NCBI GenBank assembly: GCA_020343555.1
Contig: CP070800.1
Location: forward strand, 1,803,044 to 1,811,882
From: Dehalococcoidales bacterium
GTDB lineage: Bacteria > Chloroflexota > Dehalococcoidia > Dehalococcoidales > UBA2162
Reading direction: 5' to 3'
Length of the DNA stretch: 8,839 nucleotides
Shown here: positions 1 through 4,703 of the stretch, piece after piece
Layout: every line of letters starts with the position of its first letter
How positions within the stretch are numbered: the first letter of the stretch is position 1
Notes under the pieces: model-generated
Told to the model about the DNA's origin: nothing
Databases searched by the model: none
The model's input: the letters and a program-made list of their open reading frames with translations, nothing else
Made by a program: the position numbers and the translations under genes

Positions 1-221
1 ACAAAGGAAGTGAGTTCAGCAGTAGAAGGTTTTGCGACTTCAGGAGGTTCTTCTGAAGTAGTTTCAGTTAATGAGTTTCCGCATTCGTGGCAGAATTTCA
101 CTCCCGGAGGATTTGCGTGACCGCACTGGGGGCAAACCAGTTCAACCTGCAACGATTTACCGCATTCACCGCAGAATTTGACGCCTTCCGGATTATCAGC
201 CTGACAGTGCGGACATTTCAT
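1..221 (-). CDS. Double zinc-ribbon protein, N-terminal part (runs off left edge)
   Basis: The minus-strand frame is open from an ATG at 221-219 to the window edge and gives 73 residues, with no stop seen. It starts MKCPHCQADNPEGVKFCGEC and carries two back-to-back zinc ribbons. The cysteine pairs are C3/C6 with C17/C20, and C30/C33 with C44/C47; each half has the CPxC...NPxGxKFCxECG pattern. An acidic, Thr/Ser/Pro-rich linker begins near residue 52. The start is supported by AGGAG (minus strand of 231-235) nine bases upstream. Tandem ribbons like this often head large multidomain bacterial proteins, including class III nucleotide cyclases and AAA-type regulators, but the effector domain lies outside the window, so I do not assign a function. 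The ribbon call itself is secure. Confidence 0.88.
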   Translation of the reverse strand, partial: MKCPHCQADNPEGVKFCGECGKSLQVELVCPQCGHANPPGVKFCHECGNSLTETTSEEPPEVAKPSTAELTSF

Positions 222-257
222 ACGAAACAGCTCCTACGAGAAGCATGTGTGTGTATC

Positions 258-286
258 AGTGTAAATGTGTGACATAACTATGTCAA
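258..286 (-). promoter_or_regulatory. Sigma-70-type promoter of the zinc-ribbon gene
   Basis: Read on the minus strand, TTGACA (281-286) is followed after exactly 17 bases by TACACT (258-263). The -35 is perfect and the -10 matches consensus at four of six positions. The predicted transcript would start near 250, giving a leader of about 30 bases before the ATG at 221, with the ribosome-binding site at 231-235. Confidence 0.65.
270..285. promoter_or_regulatory. Perfect palindrome overlapping the -35 box (candidate operator)
   Basis: TGACATA-N2-TATGTCA is a perfect 7+7 inverted repeat. One half-site covers most of the -35 hexamer (281-286) and the other lies in the spacer, so a bound dimeric regulator would block RNA polymerase. 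The regulator is unknown. The palindrome partly contains the -35 sequence itself, so some symmetry could be coincidental. Confidence 0.45.
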
Positions 287-400
287 GATAGGAATTATTT
301 CATGACACCTATTCCCGCTTCGGCAATTCGCTGATTATAAGGTTGTGGGGTGGAATTTTTCCTGACATCAGTTTTTTTATTTTTCCTCTCTCCCGGTTAC

Positions 401-434
401 GAGGTACCCTCTCCAAATGGAAAGAGGGTACCTC
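401..434. repeat. Perfect 12-bp inverted repeat, 10-base loop
   Basis: GAGGTACCCTCT (401-412) pairs perfectly with AGAGGGTACCTC (423-434). Each arm contains GGTACC. A T-rich stretch lies on the left side (371-384), but neither transcription direction places a U-run immediately after the stem. It is therefore not a standard intrinsic terminator. Confidence 0.75.
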
Positions 435-514
435 ATAAATAGGATTGTGCGCGGTTAGCGTATGATTTTCAGGTGTGGAGCGGTTGCTTGAGTTGGCAAG
501 GGGTTGGTGGAAGG

Positions 515-542
515 ATTACAGGGAGTTTTCCCTCGTGGTAAT
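515..542. repeat. Bulged hairpin
   Basis: ATTAC (515-519) pairs with GTAAT (538-542), and inside it AGGGA (520-524) pairs with TCCCT (529-533) around a four-base loop. A one-sided bulge, CGTG, separates the two stems. It is one of three consecutive hairpins in this gene-free interval. Confidence 0.45.
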
Positions 543-555
543 TATTGAGGTGTGA

Positions 556-584
556 ATTTCCATCCTGCTGCAACGGGTGGAAAT
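556..584. repeat. 10-bp hairpin with one G-U pair
   Basis: ATTTCCATCC (556-565) pairs with GGGTGGAAAT (575-584) around a nine-base loop, with a single G-U wobble. It overlaps the next hairpin by three bases, so the two cannot form fully at the same time. Confidence 0.5.
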
Positions 585-602
585 GACACTTCGGCTGTCA
601 TT
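582..602. repeat. Hairpin with UUCG tetraloop
   Basis: AATGACA (582-588) pairs with TGTCATT (596-602). The loop is C-UUCG-G with one extra unpaired C, an exceptionally stable tetraloop type if transcribed on the plus strand. Its right arm is also the left end of the dispersed element at 596. Confidence 0.5.
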
Positions 603-644
603 ACGAGGAATTCCGGTGAAAACAGGGTAACGTGGTAATCTCTA
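596..644. repeat. Dispersed palindromic element, 'CATTRCGAG...GYAATCTCTA' type, copy 1
   Basis: The element begins TGTCATTACGAG and ends GTAATCTCTA. The same framework recurs at 3647-3693, as TGTCATTGCGAG ... GCAATCTCTA. The middle differs between the copies, as expected for a stem-loop element under little sequence constraint outside its ends. Confidence 0.65.
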
Positions 645-658
645 CAAATCGATAAGCT

Positions 659-756
659 GTCATCCTGAGCCCCAACTCATTCGGGGCGAAGGATCTCCTT
701 TCCTGATCGGATGAGATTCTTTCCACCTCAGGCGGACTTCACTCCCTCAGAATGAC
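659..756. repeat. Dispersed element with 'GTCATCCTGAG' terminal inverted repeats
   Basis: The ends GTCATCCTGAG (659-669) and CTCAGAATGAC (746-756) are inverted repeats matching at 10 of 11 positions. An inner stem GCCCC/GGGGC (669-673 with 683-687) and the motif CGAAGGATCTCC lie within. I recall elements with these ends as a widespread class of intergenic palindromes in Dehalococcoidia and other bacteria. No ORF lies inside. Confidence 0.65.
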
Positions 757-784
757 GTGGCACTACATTTTCGGTGTAATGACA

Positions 785-809
785 GGTGAAAACCGGCGTG
801 GTATCTATA
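785..809. repeat. Degenerate fragment of the element at 596
   Basis: GGTGAAAACCGGCGTGGTATCTATAA aligns, with small gaps, to the right half of the 596-644 element (GGTGAAAACAGGGTAACGTGG, then TAATCTCTA). This suggests a decayed second copy next to the first. Confidence 0.4.
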
Positions 810-821
810 AGTGCCTGAGCC

Positions 822-1022
822 TTATTGCCCGTCGCGGTTGGTGAACTGCATGACGACCATGGCTATGAGCATAATAAGAAAACCGGCGCCGAGACCAACG
901 AACATGCCACCTGTAATATTATCGACGAAGAATCCTACACCCATACCAAGGAGGAGTCCTCCGGGTATGGCGATTCCCGCAATACCCCATTGCTTGTTCT
1001 TCTCTTTTGAATCATCCGGCAT
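822..1022 (-). CDS. Small two-helix membrane protein, AtpZ/AtpI-like topology
   Basis: This 66-residue protein has a charged N-terminus (residues 1-11, rich in D/K/E) and then two glycine-rich hydrophobic helices at about 13-33 and 38-59, joined by a short turn containing D34 and N35. It ends in a short polar tail, so it is almost certainly an inner-membrane helical hairpin. The pattern of glycines, a FxxD motif after helix 1 and a second Gly-rich helix resembles the AtpZ/AtpI family of ATP-synthase accessory proteins. The sequence is too short for a firm family call, and no ATP synthase genes are nearby. The start is supported by GGGAG (1029-1033) six bases before the ATG. It begins 21 bases after the stop of the UroD-like gene, so the two are probably co-transcribed. 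Whether it works with that enzyme is unknown. Confidence 0.72.
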   Translation of the reverse strand: MPDDSKEKNKQWGIAGIAIPGGLLLGMGVGFFVDNITGGMFVGLGAGFLIMLIAMVVMQFTNRDGQ

Positions 1023-1043
1023 ATTATTCTCCCATAAATGTAA

Positions 1044-2351
1044 TTATGGACTGTATTTCTTAACGGAATCGACCATTGCTTTTACGTTTTCCGGTTTGGC
1101 GTAGTCCATGGCGCTGCCGACACCCATGATATATCCACCGCCTTTTCCGACCACCTTGATAAGTTTCTTGCAGTATTCATCAACATCCTGCGGCGAGCCT
1201 GCCTGGAGTATGGTGGGAGGAACTCCTCCCTGGATACACATGTGGTCGCCGAGTACCTCTTTGGCTTTGAAGACATCGGTTTTTTCGCAGTGGAAGATCA
1301 CCTTGCCTTTCGGTAGATCGAGGAGGTACTCAAGGCGGTTATCCCAGATGCCTTCCCAGAAAGGAGCGGCGATGAAACCGAGTTCGACATTCTTCTCGAT
1401 GCACTGTTTCAGGTGCGGCCAGTAGAATTTTTCGAACTGGGCATCCGACATAAAACCGTCGGAACCCCGGTGAAGCGGCATCCCAGCTCTGCGGGGCCTT
1501 CCTTTCGGATCCGGTTCGGCCGGAACACATATAGATAACCACCACTCCATTACCCGGTCGCAGGCTTCAAGAAGCTGGTCGGTTCGGCGGTACATATCGA
1601 TCATTATGCCCCGCATTCCTCGAAGGCGGTCGGAGATCACGTCGAATGGCGTGAAGGTGATGCCGCGTCCCTGTCCCATCGACGGCGCCGGGAAACCAAG
1701 CTGCGTCATTTCCTGAGAGAATGCGATATTTTCCTGCATCAGCCTGGTTTGCTGTTCCTGTACCTTCATGAGTATTTCACCGATCTTCCGGTATTCCGGT
1801 GAAGTCAAGATGCCGGTGAGTCCCTGTATTCCCATACCGAAGATGAGGGTTCTCAGGGGAGGGAGTTTCGGCAGGGGTGCAAGAAGGCCGTAGGTTCGCG
1901 GCAGGTAATAACGCAGGACGAAATCGGAAGGATCAGCAAGGAAAAGGTCATATTCGTCTGCCTTCATGTATTCAGCTTCGACGAACTGGAATGAAAGATC
2001 GTCCGGCTGGTTACCGCCCGGCCAGAGATACTGCTTATCATCGAGCATCTCCATGACCGTACCGGAATTCATCGGACCCATTGCCATGGCGTCGTCCGGC
2101 TCGAATTCCAGGAGCATTTTCTTGCTGGCTTCCCTGTAAGCAGCCTGGTCGTAGTACATGGAGGAAGCTTTCAACCCGGCGTACCGGGCTGCGAACACTC
2201 CGGTTCCCAGCGTGACCGGGACTCTGTCAGGCTCTCTTAATTCGATAGCGGCCGTTACTCTCTTTTCTTTTTCATCAATCAGCTGCTGGATCGACTTTCC
2301 GTGTTTTTTCTCAATCTCATCGACAAGCTTCTGCGTGTTATCTTGTATCAT
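1044..2351 (-). CDS. Uroporphyrinogen decarboxylase (UroD/MtaA)-family protein of unknown substrate
   Basis: The protein has 435 residues from the ATG at 2351-2349, chosen because CAGGAG sits six bases upstream; an ATG 51 bases further out lacks this. It is longer than HemE (about 350), with an N-terminal helical extension (residues 1-35) followed by the TIM-barrel UroD fold. Family landmarks are the ELREPDRVP stretch (38-46), GSDGFMS around 297-302, WPHLK (311-315), and the C-terminal VIFHCEKTD, QGGVPPTIL and GGGYIMGVG segments. Neither HemE function nor cobalamin methyltransferase function is secure. The HxC...C zinc set of MtaA/CmuA appears here as F353-H354-C355, and S413 stands where the last cysteine is expected. 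The whole group is abundant and uncharacterised in anaerobic and marine Chloroflexota. A short membrane protein follows 21 bases downstream. It is soluble and has no signal peptide. Confidence 0.85.
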   Translation of the reverse strand: MIQDNTQKLVDEIEKKHGKSIQQLIDEKEKRVTAAIELREPDRVPVTLGTGVFAARYAGLKASSMYYDQAAYREASKKMLLEFEPDDAMAMGPMNSGTVMEMLDDKQYLWPGGNQPDDLSFQFVEAEYMKADEYDLFLADPSDFVLRYYLPRTYGLLAPLPKLPPLRTLIFGMGIQGLTGILTSPEYRKIGEILMKVQEQQTRLMQENIAFSQEMTQLGFPAPSMGQGRGITFTPFDVISDRLRGMRGIMIDMYRRTDQLLEACDRVMEWWLSICVPAEPDPKGRPRRAGMPLHRGSDGFMSDAQFEKFYWPHLKQCIEKNVELGFIAAPFWEGIWDNRLEYLLDLPKGKVIFHCEKTDVFKAKEVLGDHMCIQGGVPPTILQAGSPQDVDEYCKKLIKVVGKGGGYIMGVGSAMDYAKPENVKAMVDSVKKYSP

Positions 2352-2410
2352 AAAATGCTCCTGAATAACAGTATCGTGTAGTGCCAGTTTTACACCAAAC
2401 AATTGGACTC

Positions 2411-2440
2411 ATCATATAAAAAGTAGACAACTTTCGTCAA
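2411..2440 (-). promoter_or_regulatory. Promoter of the UroD-like operon
   Basis: On the minus strand, TTGACG (2435-2440) and TATGAT (2411-2416) are separated by 18 bases, each hexamer matching consensus at five of six positions. Transcription would begin near 2404, about 50 bases before the ATG at 2351. It faces away from the candidate small-RNA promoter, whose -10 lies about 50 bases to the right. Confidence 0.6.
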
Positions 2441-2487
2441 AAATGTATTCCTTTGGCTACTTCACAACCAGGACTTGATAAGTGTAG

Positions 2488-2493
2488 TATAAT
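2488..2493 (+). promoter_or_regulatory. TATAAT box of the candidate small RNA
   Basis: A perfect TATAAT -10 hexamer lies here, predicting a start near 2500, right at the 5' stem of the RNA. No good -35 hexamer sits 16-18 bases upstream, and there is no TGn extension. The promoter may be weak or activator-dependent. Confidence 0.4.
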
Positions 2494-2498
2494 AGGTG

Positions 2499-2641
2499 CG
2501 AAGGCAGGTGGGGAGGAAGACAGTCTTAGTGGTGCCTTCGAAAAGGAGATGAGCCAATGGACGAAAGTAGAGGGCGGAGGTCCTCCGACTAAAAGCAAAG
2601 GACCATGGAGAAGAGGGGGCACAACTGTGCCCCCTCTTTTA
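2499..2641 (+). ncRNA. Candidate structured small RNA (about 140 nt), own terminator
   Basis: A plus-strand unit lies between two minus-strand genes. It opens with a perfect 8-bp stem, CGAAGGCA (2499-2506) with TGCCTTCG (2533-2540). Inside that stem is a purine-rich segment and a small AAGA/TCTT hairpin. The middle can form either CGGA/TCCG (2575-2578 with 2584-2587) or the overlapping GGTCCT/AGGACC (2579-2584 with 2599-2604), two mutually exclusive folds. It ends in a 12-bp perfect terminator. A ribosome-binding-like AAAAGGAG (2541-2548) precedes ATG at 2557, which would encode only 11 residues before a stop, so a leader peptide or dual-function RNA is possible. No gene follows on this strand for more than a kilobase, which argues against a riboswitch. 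I do not recognise it as 6S, SRP, tmRNA or RNase P RNA. Confidence 0.5.
2611..2641 (+). terminator. Strong intrinsic terminator
   Basis: AAGAGGGGGCAC (2611-2622) pairs perfectly over 12 bp with GTGCCCCCTCTT (2627-2638) around the loop AACT, and runs into TTTTATTA on the plus strand. The minus-strand reading lacks a U-tract, so it acts mainly for the plus-strand unit upstream, where there is no convincing protein gene. Confidence 0.88.
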
Positions 2642-2700
2642 TTATCAGCTCTTCTGTTTTAATGACCAGTACCTAAATGCAACGATTAATATTAATATGT

Positions 2701-2759
2701 CGTTCGCCCTGAGCTTGTCGAAGGGCGCCGTTGTGGTTCGACAGACTCACCACGAACGG
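2701..2759. repeat. Cruciform-type dispersed repeat ('TTCGCCCTGAGCTTGTCGAA' class)
   Basis: The outer pair CGTTCG (2701-2706) with CGAACG (2753-2758) encloses two hairpins: GCCCT/AGGGC (2706-2710 with 2722-2726) and GTGGT/ACCAC (2733-2737 with 2749-2753). The result is a three-way or cruciform fold. The CCCTGAGCTTGTCGAAGGG core is a very widespread bacterial intergenic repeat. It lies downstream of the decarboxylase-family gene and may be transcribed as its 3' end. Confidence 0.7.
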
Positions 2760-2815
2760 CTTGATTACCCCAATTTTCTGTGCAACTAAGTCCTAGTATC
2801 AAGTTATAACGGTGG

Positions 2816-3604
2816 TTACTCTTCCCACTGGTAAACGACTTCTCCCAGTCCAAGTCCTCCCTGCATGGAACCCTTGGTGATATTCATTCTGGCACCGAGA
2901 ACCGTGACAGGACCGAAGAAGGTGAGAAGGTCGTGAGGTCCGTCGAAGAACTCAACGGTAGCTGTTCCCACAGTACTCGTTCGCGTAGAACCCGGAGTGA
3001 GAGGTGGAGGAGTGCCGGGTATAAAATCACCGCCGATACGGACAAGCTGGGTCAGGGGCGGAACCGAAGCTGAAGCATTGGGAACACGCTTGACCAGGTA
3101 TACGGGAAACATGACAGGCCATTCGATGTCAGAAACCGAATCTGAAATCGTGTATTCGACCTTCATCAGGGGAAGACTGCCCTGGTCCTTCTGCTTGTTA
3201 CAGGTGACGGTCCAGCCGGTATCGGTCTGCGTCCAGACAATTTCCGCCATCTTTTTCGGCCATCCCCAGATCTCGCGTCCTGCGATAAGTCCCATATCGC
3301 TGTCAATATATTCAATAAGCGTCGTGGAGCCTGTTTTATCTTCCCATTTTATAGGTGCGTTGATCTGTATCTCATGAACGTTGAAGCATTCGCAGTCGGG
3401 ACTCCAGCCCATCTGGAGAACGAACAGGTCGTTATCGGTGTTCTTCTCCAGTGGTTTTGCCAGGGCGCGTTCGATAGCTCCCGGCGGAGCCTGGCACAGG
3501 AACTGAAGCTCGTGGTTGTCATTGAAATGGTGAGGAAGGGGCGGATATGGCGGTGAAAACTCGGGAGAGGGAATGAAATCCGGCCATGTTTTCTGCTCAG
3601 ACAT
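2816..3604 (-). CDS. Acetoacetate decarboxylase (ADC)-family protein
   Basis: The 262-residue protein has the ADC-family signature GREIWGWPKK at 109-118, with the Schiff-base lysine expected at K117 and the adjacent pKa-lowering lysine at K118. This corresponds to the K115/K116 pair of clostridial ADC. Length and order fit the whole family fold: an N-terminal Pro-rich strand, the E/R-lined pocket, then a C-terminal half with GGDFIPG and GPVTVLGAR stretches. ADC-fold proteins include true acetoacetate decarboxylases but also aldolase/dehydratases and many with unknown 2-oxo or beta-keto substrates, so only decarboxylase-type Schiff-base chemistry is inferred. The start has AAAGGAG seven bases upstream. 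It has its own near-consensus promoter (3738-3766) and is divergent from the VOC/EthD pair, with which it may share regulation. There is no signal peptide, so it is cytoplasmic. Confidence 0.9.
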   Translation of the reverse strand: MSEQKTWPDFIPSPEFSPPYPPLPHHFNDNHELQFLCQAPPGAIERALAKPLEKNTDNDLFVLQMGWSPDCECFNVHEIQINAPIKWEDKTGSTTLIEYIDSDMGLIAGREIWGWPKKMAEIVWTQTDTGWTVTCNKQKDQGSLPLMKVEYTISDSVSDIEWPVMFPVYLVKRVPNASASVPPLTQLVRIGGDFIPGTPPPLTPGSTRTSTVGTATVEFFDGPHDLLTFFGPVTVLGARMNITKGSMQGGLGLGEVVYQWEE

Positions 3605-3646
3605 TTATATTCTCCTTTAACTGGATTCTATTTGAATGATCGTACT

Positions 3647-3693
3647 TGTCATTGCGAGTTTCGCCGTCAACAGGCGAACCGTAGCAATCTCTA
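3647..3693. repeat. Dispersed palindromic element, 'CATTGCGAG...GCAATCTC' type, copy 2
   Basis: TGTCATTGCGAG ... GCAATCTCTA carries an outer ATTGC/GCAAT pair (3651-3655 with 3684-3688) and an inner TTCGCC/GGCGAA stem (3660-3665 with 3673-3678) around a seven-base loop. It is the better-preserved relative of 596-644. It lies within the predicted leader of the decarboxylase-family mRNA, where it would fold about 45 bases upstream of the start codon. Confidence 0.7.
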
Positions 3694-3694
3694 C

Positions 3695-3779
3695 TAATGA
3701 TCACCTTTAATATGACAAGGTTCTGGTAGTTTCGGCAAGTATAAAATCAAGAATGGTATTTGTCAAAGATTAATGATCA
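3695..3779. repeat. Direct repeats TAATGATCA flanking the promoter
   Basis: TAATGATCA occurs at 3695-3703 and again at 3771-3779, 76 bases apart. On the minus strand, one copy lies just upstream of the -35 box and the other in the leader, bracketing the decarboxylase promoter. Each contains the palindrome TGATCA. They could be paired operator sites, but two short AT-rich matches can also arise by chance. Confidence 0.3.
3738..3766 (-). promoter_or_regulatory. Near-consensus sigma-70 promoter of the decarboxylase-family gene
   Basis: On the minus strand, TTGACA (3761-3766) is followed after exactly 17 bases by TATACT (3738-3743): a perfect -35 and five of six at -10. Transcription would start near 3731, giving a leader of about 125 bases that contains the palindromic element at 3647-3693. 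I see no equally good plus-strand promoter for the divergent gene in the same gap. Confidence 0.75.
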
Positions 3780-3832
3780 GGCTATTCAGATATGTGGTAT
3801 AAAAGAAATGGAAAAATTATCGGAGGAAAATT

Positions 3833-4303
3833 ATGGAGAAGGATTCATCTAGAATATTAAGTTCCGGTATTTGCTGGGATGTGGCGGTGGTGGTAAGGGA
3901 CCTGGAGAGTACTATAAAACGCCTGGAGGAACTGGATTTCGGCCCTTTCATCCATCCCGATGAACCTCCCGGTGCTGAAGGTCTGTTCTACAAAGGCAAG
4001 CCGCTTGAATCAGACTTCAAGGCACTTGCCGTGCGGATCGGGAATATGCAGATTGAGATAATACAACCGGACGATAAGCCGAATCCCTGGAAGGAGTTTC
4101 TCGATACCAGGGGAGAAGGGATCCATCACATCGGGTTCCAGGTCGACGACGTAGAAGGCGAAGTCGAACGACTGACTGGGCTTGGGGCGGACGTGCCGCT
4201 AATCGGAAAACAGAGCGGGAAAACCGGGGCCGCCTACGTGGACCTGAAAGTCGCTAACCTGGTCATGGAACTAACGAGTTTCAATGATATTGCAGAACAA
4301 TAA
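3833..4303 (+). CDS. VOC-superfamily (glyoxalase / methylmalonyl-CoA epimerase-like) protein
   Basis: The 156 residues form two paired beta-alpha-beta-beta-beta modules, about 12-79 and 95-150. The second module has GIHHIGFQVDD (97-106), closely like methylmalonyl-CoA epimerase, and ends in the AxLVMELTSF strand. Expected metal ligands by alignment to epimerases are the first-strand His, a residue of the IEIIQ strand, the second His of HH, and the last-strand Glu. Here these read D16, E75, H99 and E146, so the first ligand is Asp rather than His. That may change the metal or the chemistry, so epimerase, lyase and dioxygenase activities all remain possible. GGAGG six bases before the ATG fixes the start. 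It is the first gene of a two-gene operon, 24 bases before the EthD-like gene, and is divergent from the decarboxylase-family gene. Confidence 0.85.
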   Translation: MEKDSSRILSSGICWDVAVVVRDLESTIKRLEELDFGPFIHPDEPPGAEGLFYKGKPLESDFKALAVRIGNMQIEIIQPDDKPNPWKEFLDTRGEGIHHIGFQVDDVEGEVERLTGLGADVPLIGKQSGKTGAAYVDLKVANLVMELTSFNDIAEQ

Positions 4304-4327
4304 AATCTAATAATGGAGTGATTGCAC

Positions 4328-4669
4328 GTGGAGAAAACACCATATTTTCACCTGGTCGGTACCGGACCCAAACCAGGCAAAGAGGACGAATATAATGCAT
4401 GGTATGACGAACATGTAACTCTACTGATCGAGTTCGAAGGTTTGAAGAAGGCGACACGGGTACGCCTCGACGAACCGTATGGTCCGAACGGCGATAAAAG
4501 TCCCCAGTACCTGACAATTTATGAGTTCGAGAAAAGAGAGGATTTCGTCGATTTCTGCATCAGTCCGGTTATGGAAGAAGCCAACCAACACTATCAGGAG
4601 CAGGGAATACCGGTCAGTGAGATATACTGGGCTGGAGGTTATGAGTCCATAATAAATTTAGAAAGATAG
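4328..4669 (+). CDS. EthD-like dimeric alpha/beta-barrel protein
   Basis: The protein has 113 residues from a GTG start at 4328, preferred over a TTG at 4322 because GGAG (4315-4318) is nine bases from the GTG but only three from the TTG. The central sequence N23-A-W-Y-D-E-H29 followed by FEGLKKATRVRL matches the NxWYdxxH...pGxxxaxRy signature of ferredoxin-like dimeric barrel proteins (EthD and related uncharacterised families). One such domain per chain implies a dimer. The remainder (YLTIYEFEKREDFVDF, then a C-terminal WAGGYESI) fits the last helix and strand. These proteins act as small decarboxylases, monooxygenase-like enzymes or accessory proteins in oxidative catabolism, and the substrate here is not predictable. 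It lies 24 bases downstream of the VOC gene and is probably co-transcribed. Its end faces the end of the propeller gene, 34 bases away. Confidence 0.78.
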   Translation: MEKTPYFHLVGTGPKPGKEDEYNAWYDEHVTLLIEFEGLKKATRVRLDEPYGPNGDKSPQYLTIYEFEKREDFVDFCISPVMEEANQHYQEQGIPVSEIYWAGGYESIINLER

Positions 4670-4703
4670 ACGATTGTAATCCATATATTAGACTTGTGGT
4701 GCA

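Larger units (their letters stand above)
287..821. other. Gene-free interval filled with hairpins and degenerate repeats
   Basis: I see no convincing gene here on either strand. The interval holds a 12-bp inverted repeat (401-434), three successive hairpins (515-542, 556-584, 582-602), two dispersed palindromic elements (596-644, 659-756) and a fragment of one of them (about 785-809). An outer pair, GGCACT (759-764) with AGTGCC (810-815), encloses that fragment just downstream of the small membrane-protein gene on the minus strand. There is no clean U-tract, so the end of the minus-strand operon is not defined. Confidence 0.6.

Noticed and set aside
87..272. Plus-strand 61-residue ORF
   Set aside because: It is the antisense shadow of the zinc-ribbon gene, which has a good ribosome-binding site, promoter and eight correctly spaced cysteines on the minus strand.
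401..434. Intrinsic terminator
   Set aside because: The stem is excellent, but neither strand has a U-tract after it. The T-rich stretch lies on the side that would read as A-rich downstream of the minus-strand hairpin.
811..1104. Plus-strand ORFs over the small membrane-protein gene
   Set aside because: They are antisense to a minus-strand gene with a ribosome-binding site, a clean two-helix pattern and operon spacing. The plus-strand products have no recognisable features.
1044..2402. Longer start of the UroD-like gene at 2402
   Set aside because: The ATG at 2351 has CAGGAG six bases upstream, while the 2402 start lies against the predicted -10 box (2411-2416) and would precede or coincide with the transcript start.
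2499..2641. Identification as SRP RNA, 6S RNA or a riboswitch
   Set aside because: An AGGTGGGGAGG stretch recalled some conserved bacterial RNAs. However, the SRP GGAA-loop signature and the 6S closing-stem/bubble plan are not visible, and no gene lies downstream on the strand for a riboswitch to control.
2453..2662. 69-residue plus-strand ORF over the candidate small RNA
   Set aside because: It reads straight through the strong intrinsic terminator, begins before the likely transcript start and resembles no protein I know. The antisense ORF at 2437-2622 is equally featureless.
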